Assembly: GCA_016124855.1 (NCBI GenBank)
Contig: WGMX01000008.1
Coordinates: forward strand, 1 to 64,000
Reading direction: 5' to 3'
DNA: 64,000 nucleotides
Source of the DNA: Anaerolineaceae bacterium
GTDB taxonomy: Bacteria; Chloroflexota; Anaerolineae; Aggregatilineales; Phototrophicaceae
Shown here: positions 59,269 to 64,000 of the stretch, in pieces
Position numbering within the stretch: the first letter of the stretch is position 1
Layout: each line of letters opens with the position of its first letter
Made by a program: the position numbers and the translations under genes
The notes under the pieces: generated by a model
What the model saw: the letters and a program-made list of their open reading frames with translations, nothing else
Told to the model about the DNA's origin: nothing
The model's database searches: none

Positions 59269-60873
59269 TTAACGCATGATCGTAACGTTATTCAACAGTG
59301 GTACGCCAATTGAATCAAATACAAGTTGCTGTACAGCACTATTTGCTGCGTTGAGTTTGATCGGTTCGCCAATGGGTAGAATAAGCCCCTGATCCATGAT
59401 TTGCTGTTGAATCTGTGCATACAAACTCCCTCTCGCTTCTGTATCAACTTGGGCGATGCCCTGCCCCAGCAAGGTTGCCAATTGGGCATCCGCAATTTTC
59501 GACCAGTTATATTGAGCTGAAGGAGCGAAAAAATCATTGAGTAAAGCAGGATCAGTTCCCACTGTCGAAAACGCGATCAAATTATATTCATTCGTAGCAA
59601 CTCGTGCCTTTAACGCCGTTAGCGTCGGAACCGCGATGACATTAGCCTTTATCCCGATTAGTCCCCACTGTTCCGCTAAATCACGTGCAATTTCAGGGTA
59701 CAAATCACCCGACTGTATTATTACTGAAATGTCGGCCTCAACACCATTGAGATCAAGATACCTATTTTTATCGCTATCTAGATAACCTATAGAAGCCAAC
59801 AAGGATTGTGCTTTTCCAGTATCAGATGCGTAAGCACCTTCCAGTTGCCCATTGTAAAAAGGCATATTTGATGTAAGTGGAGACCAACCGATTGATGAAA
59901 AGCGCTGGAAAACCGTGTCCAATATGAAATTGCGATTTGCACTGTAGAGCAGCGCTTGACGAAACGCCAGATTATCTGTTGGAAACCGTGTGGTATTCAT
60001 TTGGAACTGAAGCGGTTGTCCGGCGATCTTGATCGGAAAAATCTGAATATTTGGATTAATGGCGAGACTGCGCGCGTCAGCAGGTAGTAAACCTGATACA
60101 ACATCAACTTTCATCTCATTAATAGCGTTTAACCGCTGCTGTGCGTTTGGTATAAATGAAAAATCTATTTCGCTCACGGAACGGTTGTCAGGAAGAAGAT
60201 ACGAGGTCGGACCCCAATGATAATTAAGATTACGAGCTAAAATGATGTTTTTTCCCGGTACATAATCCATTAAGATGAATGGACCGGTACCAACTTGGTG
60301 AAATTGGTATCGCTCAGGGGAATACTGTTTAAACGCACTTGGGCTAGCAATACCTAAATATGGTTGAGTGAGTGCATCTAAGAATGGTGCATATGGCTGT
60401 GACACCCTAAATCGAATGGTATGTTCGTCAACAATTTCATATCCGCTATAATACGGGGAAAGGAGTAATTTTGCCTTGGCCGCTGTTTCATTCAGGCTTT
60501 CTATGCGGTCAAAATTATCTGCCACAGCCTGTGCGTTAAATAGTGTTCCATCATGAAATCTTACATCTTTCCGCAACGAGAAGGTATAGACTAGATTATC
60601 GGGAGATACAGTCCACTCAGTTGCTAGGCCGGGAATGATAGATTGCTGGCGTGGATCACGATAAACTAAGGTATCATAAATTTGGCGAAAGATAATTGCA
60701 GTCTCGTCTTCGCTAGAAATATGCGGATCAATATTTCCCGGTTCAGTGTCCAAGGCATAAGTAATTCTTGCCGTCGAATTTGAACCAATTGTCTCAGAAT
60801 TCGATGAACATCCAGTTCCCGTGTAAAACAAAATCAGCACTACAGGTATAAGAAAAACAGTCTTACGAGACAT
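59269..60873 (-). CDS. ABC transporter substrate-binding protein, family 5 (oligopeptide-type) lipoprotein
   Basis: Lipobox-like YTGTGCSS; YALDTEPGNIDPHISSEDETA...TYFSLRKDVRFHDGTLFNAQAVADNFDR-type region; KQYSPERYQFHQVGTGPFILMDY. Confidence 0.92.
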   Translation of the reverse strand: MSRKTVFLIPVVLILFYTGTGCSSNSETIGSNSTARITYALDTEPGNIDPHISSEDETAIIFRQIYDTLVYRDPRQQSIIPGLATEWTVSPDNLVYTFSLRKDVRFHDGTLFNAQAVADNFDRIESLNETAAKAKLLLSPYYSGYEIVDEHTIRFRVSQPYAPFLDALTQPYLGIASPSAFKQYSPERYQFHQVGTGPFILMDYVPGKNIILARNLNYHWGPTSYLLPDNRSVSEIDFSFIPNAQQRLNAINEMKVDVVSGLLPADARSLAINPNIQIFPIKIAGQPLQFQMNTTRFPTDNLAFRQALLYSANRNFILDTVFQRFSSIGWSPLTSNMPFYNGQLEGAYASDTGKAQSLLASIGYLDSDKNRYLDLNGVEADISVIIQSGDLYPEIARDLAEQWGLIGIKANVIAVPTLTALKARVATNEYNLIAFSTVGTDPALLNDFFAPSAQYNWSKIADAQLATLLGQGIAQVDTEARGSLYAQIQQQIMDQGLILPIGEPIKLNAANSAVQQLVFDSIGVPLLNNVTIMR

Positions 60874-60951
60874 GTTCAGCCTTTTAACATTAGCCTCTAT
60901 CTATTAGCATTTGGCTGATGGTTAAGCTCAAAGGTAAATAACAAGTCAAGA

Positions 60952-61866
60952 ATGACAACGTACGGACCTCGTTTTATCACGCCTCCATCAGACGAACAAG
61001 AACTATACCCTTATCGTCCGGTATGGCGCAGTCTCATAATAGAAACAGCCATCTCGCTAAGTCTCGTGGTGATATTTTATACCCTGATCGACTTCTTACA
61101 CATTTCATTGCCGACACAACTACAGTCATATCTTGCAGTTGGACTAACCTTTTCCTCTATCCTATTCTGGTTTGTGTTTTCGTGGTGGTTAGAACGCCGG
61201 ACGGCACAGCCTCGCCAAAATATGATTACAGTGATCATTCTAACCATGTTAGTGGCAAATTCAATAGGAGTGCCGCTCGTTAACCAGTTCTTTCAGGTCG
61301 ATAACTGGCTCCCTCTAGCACCGGCGGTCAATAGAATTCTTGGCTACACGCTCACAACTGGCATTACTCAGGGAATCATCAAATACTTAGTACTGCGCTA
61401 CACAATCTGGCCCCAAAATTTACGTGTTCGCTTAGATGGAGTGGCCTATGGTATAGCAAGTGGAATAGGATATGCGACCATCCTAAATATACAGTTCATA
61501 ACCTTCAATTCCTCAACACCTGCAGATACCCTATCATTTCAAATCTTCGCAAACTACGCTCTCCATGTGTCCACAGGAATCGTGATCGGTTACGGTGTGT
61601 CAGAAGCGTTTTTTAGTAACCCCACCCCCATATTTCTCACAATTGTCCTACTCGTAGGTGCTGTAGTGACAGGAATTACAATTCCCATCCATGCTGGTCT
61701 TGTAAACTCTACCTTGAGTATCACATCTCTTGTGAGTGCTCCTAAGCCGCTATTGGGGCTAGGCTTTTCGGCTTCTCTCTTAATTGGGATCAGTATTATC
61801 ATAGCAGGTCTAATAAGAAACGCAGATCGACTTGAACGCGAATCAAGAGCGGACAGTGAGGACTAA
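60952..61866 (+). CDS. Multi-TM protein resembling PrsW-type (CPBP-like) membrane proteases
   Basis: LDGVAYGIASGIGYATILNIQF and HVSTGIVIGYG...IPIHAGLVNS resemble PrsW motifs; the expected Glu pair region reads ITQGIIKYLVLR. Confidence 0.55.
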   Translation: MTTYGPRFITPPSDEQELYPYRPVWRSLIIETAISLSLVVIFYTLIDFLHISLPTQLQSYLAVGLTFSSILFWFVFSWWLERRTAQPRQNMITVIILTMLVANSIGVPLVNQFFQVDNWLPLAPAVNRILGYTLTTGITQGIIKYLVLRYTIWPQNLRVRLDGVAYGIASGIGYATILNIQFITFNSSTPADTLSFQIFANYALHVSTGIVIGYGVSEAFFSNPTPIFLTIVLLVGAVVTGITIPIHAGLVNSTLSITSLVSAPKPLLGLGFSASLLIGISIIIAGLIRNADRLERESRADSED

Positions 61867-61875
61867 AACGAGCAT

Positions 61876-62478
61876 ATGGGCGTCGCCATTTTTGAGTCAA
61901 ATTCTCCGCAATTTACTTTCCGGCAGCGATGGAACCATTATTTGGTATTATTCACAAGTGTCATGTGCTTTTTTATCGCGGCTTATCTGCGTGACAACTC
62001 ACTTTATGCGGTTACACCTTATGTGAATACCACTGCCGGTATTAGCGCGTTTTATCCTCTAAACTGGCTCATTGATACGAATGGAGATTACATCTTTCGT
62101 GTACAGAATGCTTCTCGTGTTGGTTTCAAGACAACAATTCAAGTCGCTGTACAAGCTGTAAGCAGCGACACGTCAACGCGCAATCTTGTGGATGCGCTTA
62201 CCCTAAATAGATCCCAACTCCTAGCGGGATATCACGCCCTTTCGGCAAATGATGCATACAGATTACCAGATGGATCACAAGCAACATCCGTAAACTATCA
62301 TTATGCAGCCGTTAGTACTGATCCATTTCTTGATACAACCCCTGTTGTGGTACGCGGCATCGATATTATTAGTATCAAACGTGGTCAAGCGGTAATCATA
62401 ACATTTCTAGCCGATTCAAATACCTACGAAGACGATTACAAGATATTTCAACGCTTCCTGAATTCCCTCGAGTTCTAA
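61876..62478 (+). CDS. Membrane-anchored hypothetical protein
   Basis: N-terminal TM, extracytoplasmic C-terminal domain; 9 nt from the upstream gene and 2 nt from the downstream gene. Confidence 0.7.
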   Translation: MGVAIFESNSPQFTFRQRWNHYLVLFTSVMCFFIAAYLRDNSLYAVTPYVNTTAGISAFYPLNWLIDTNGDYIFRVQNASRVGFKTTIQVAVQAVSSDTSTRNLVDALTLNRSQLLAGYHALSANDAYRLPDGSQATSVNYHYAAVSTDPFLDTTPVVVRGIDIISIKRGQAVIITFLADSNTYEDDYKIFQRFLNSLEF

Positions 62479-62480
62479 TC

Positions 62481-64000
62481 ATGAAACTGCAAATACGATA
62501 CCTAATTTTATACACGGTGCTCCTACTAGCCGTCGTCCTCCCCCGAAATCCCGTAGTTGCCCAAGCAACGTTTCTTGACTTAGACCGGCTTGAGCGTGCA
62601 ACAGTCTACATTATGCAAACTGATAATGTTGGAACAGATTTACTGGTAACCTGTGTGAGCTCCGGGACAATTGTCAGCCGGGACGGCTTAATTTTAACAA
62701 ATGCGCACAGCATCGTTTCCAGTAACTCCTGCAAAGGGCAAACGCTTATTATTTCGATGACGTCAAAAATCGGGGAGCCTCCTGTTCCGCAATATCGTGC
62801 TGAAATCGCTCAAGCGGATGTCGGTATTGATCTTGCGCTGCTTCGCATCACACGTGAACTTGATGGTCGACTTATTGATTCAAGCTCGCTGCGCCTTCCA
62901 TTTGTCGAGTTAGCAGATTCATCGGCTGTAAAACTTGATGAAACGATTACGGTCATCGGCTATCCCGGAATCGGAAATGACCCTGTGACATCTGTACGAG
63001 GAACAATTACTGGATTCGTGTTTGAGCCCAGCGCACTTGGATCAGGTTCCGCATGGCTCAAAAGCAGCGCAATAATTCCCGGAACGATGTCTGGTGGAGG
63101 TGTGTATAATCAGCAAAGTCAATTGATCGCTATTCCTACGACTGCCCCGGTGACTTCTAACAGTGGCGTTTCAACTAACTGCGTAACCATTCAAGACACT
63201 AACCATGACAAGGTAGTAAATGAAAATGACAATTGTGTGCCAACAGGTGTGTTGATTAACGCCATGCGTCCATCAAACTTTGCCCGACCATTATTGCGTG
63301 GCGCGTCGCTTGGTCTTTCGCTCGAAACCTTATCAAAACCAGTCATACAAACGGAAACGTCGGGCACTCCAACATTTAAGCGATTATTTTTTGCCGCGTC
63401 CGTAAATCCTGCGGGAATGCCATCATCCGTGATTCGCAGTTTGCCTGCTGGAAGCAATAACCTTTACTTATTTTTTGACTACGAAAACATGACCCCCGAA
63501 ACCGTATACGAGTTGCGCGTTACAACTGACAATGTCCCCAATTCGACATTTAGCTTATCGCCAGTTAGATGGAGTGGCGGCACAAATGGTATGTGGTATA
63601 TCGGCAGCGGTGGACAGCCGTGGCCGAACGGAGTTTACGAATTCACCCTGTTTGCCAATGGTGTCGCTGCCCCATCCCAAAAACTGACTATAGGGGCAGC
63701 GCCAAATTCCGATCCAGTCTTCAGCGATATTACATTTGGCCTATTGGATACAAGAGGACAACCACAAGGAAACGGATTTGTTCTGCCGGCTGGCAACATT
63801 GCGACGGCTCGATTTATCTATAGAAATTTAGAAGATGGCCTAAATTGGATAGCAATATGGTATCTGAACGGCAAAGAATTTAAACGTGTCGAAAATACGT
63901 GGAACGCGGGTCCAAGTGGAGCCTCTGTAAATACTAGTATAGAAGTAGCTGAAGGTCTACTTCCCGGCAGTTATCGTTTAGAACTCTACATCAGAGATCG
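62481..64000 (+). CDS. Secreted trypsin-like serine protease, truncated by window end
   Basis: MKLQIRYLILYTVLLLAVVLPRNPVVAQ signal; SSGTIVSRDGLILTNAHSIV (His), ADVGIDLALLRI (Asp), IIPGTMSGGGVYN (Ser). Absent from the ORF track because it has no stop in the window. Confidence 0.85.
   Translation, partial: MKLQIRYLILYTVLLLAVVLPRNPVVAQATFLDLDRLERATVYIMQTDNVGTDLLVTCVSSGTIVSRDGLILTNAHSIVSSNSCKGQTLIISMTSKIGEPPVPQYRAEIAQADVGIDLALLRITRELDGRLIDSSSLRLPFVELADSSAVKLDETITVIGYPGIGNDPVTSVRGTITGFVFEPSALGSGSAWLKSSAIIPGTMSGGGVYNQQSQLIAIPTTAPVTSNSGVSTNCVTIQDTNHDKVVNENDNCVPTGVLINAMRPSNFARPLLRGASLGLSLETLSKPVIQTETSGTPTFKRLFFAASVNPAGMPSSVIRSLPAGSNNLYLFFDYENMTPETVYELRVTTDNVPNSTFSLSPVRWSGGTNGMWYIGSGGQPWPNGVYEFTLFANGVAAPSQKLTIGAAPNSDPVFSDITFGLLDTRGQPQGNGFVLPAGNIATARFIYRNLEDGLNWIAIWYLNGKEFKRVENTWNAGPSGASVNTSIEVAEGLLPGSYRLELYIRD

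Noticed and set aside
1-64000. CRISPR array, rRNA operon or prophage
   Set aside because: No regularly spaced direct repeats, no rRNA-like sequence and no phage structural genes were seen on reading through.

Overview
This 64 kb window is a gene-dense bacterial chromosome segment. Gene content (HEAT/TPR/STAND proteins, Mrp antiporter, mevalonate-type genes plus isopentenyl phosphate kinase, archaeal-type Asd, SqdB) suggests Chloroflexota, by inference only. About 45 protein genes are supported. There are three tRNAs (Leu-GAG, Arg-TCG, Glu-CTC), each with a sigma70-like promoter. I found no rRNA, CRISPR array or prophage; the only mobile-element trace is a possible transposase tail at the left edge. 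Most of the window is housekeeping: hflX, trmFO, plsX/fabF, smpB, trpS, hisZ/hisG, pheA, asd, rseP, mrp and amt. The most interesting region is ~30.1-36.6 kb. It holds a TIR protein with a C-terminal FGE/sulfatase-modifying-factor domain, a 1145-aa protein that reads as degenerate TIR + degenerate NACHT + HEAT repeats, and a divergent AAA+/STAND-like ATPase. An 18-bp near-perfect palindrome lies in the divergent intergenic region. This could be an undescribed NLR-like conflict or signalling module. Other notable items are a GNAT-GIY-YIG fusion, an smpB-linked STAND operon, a decarboxylase/UbiA/mevalonate kinase/IPK cluster that suggests a non-canonical mevalonate route, long-form HisG next to HisZ, an SqdB homologue, a PrsW-like protein lacking the expected Glu pair in an operon with a trypsin-like protease, a dispersed ~85-bp repeat at both ends of the window, and a tRNA-Glu 3'-end duplication. 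All domain calls come from reading motifs by eye; no searches were run.
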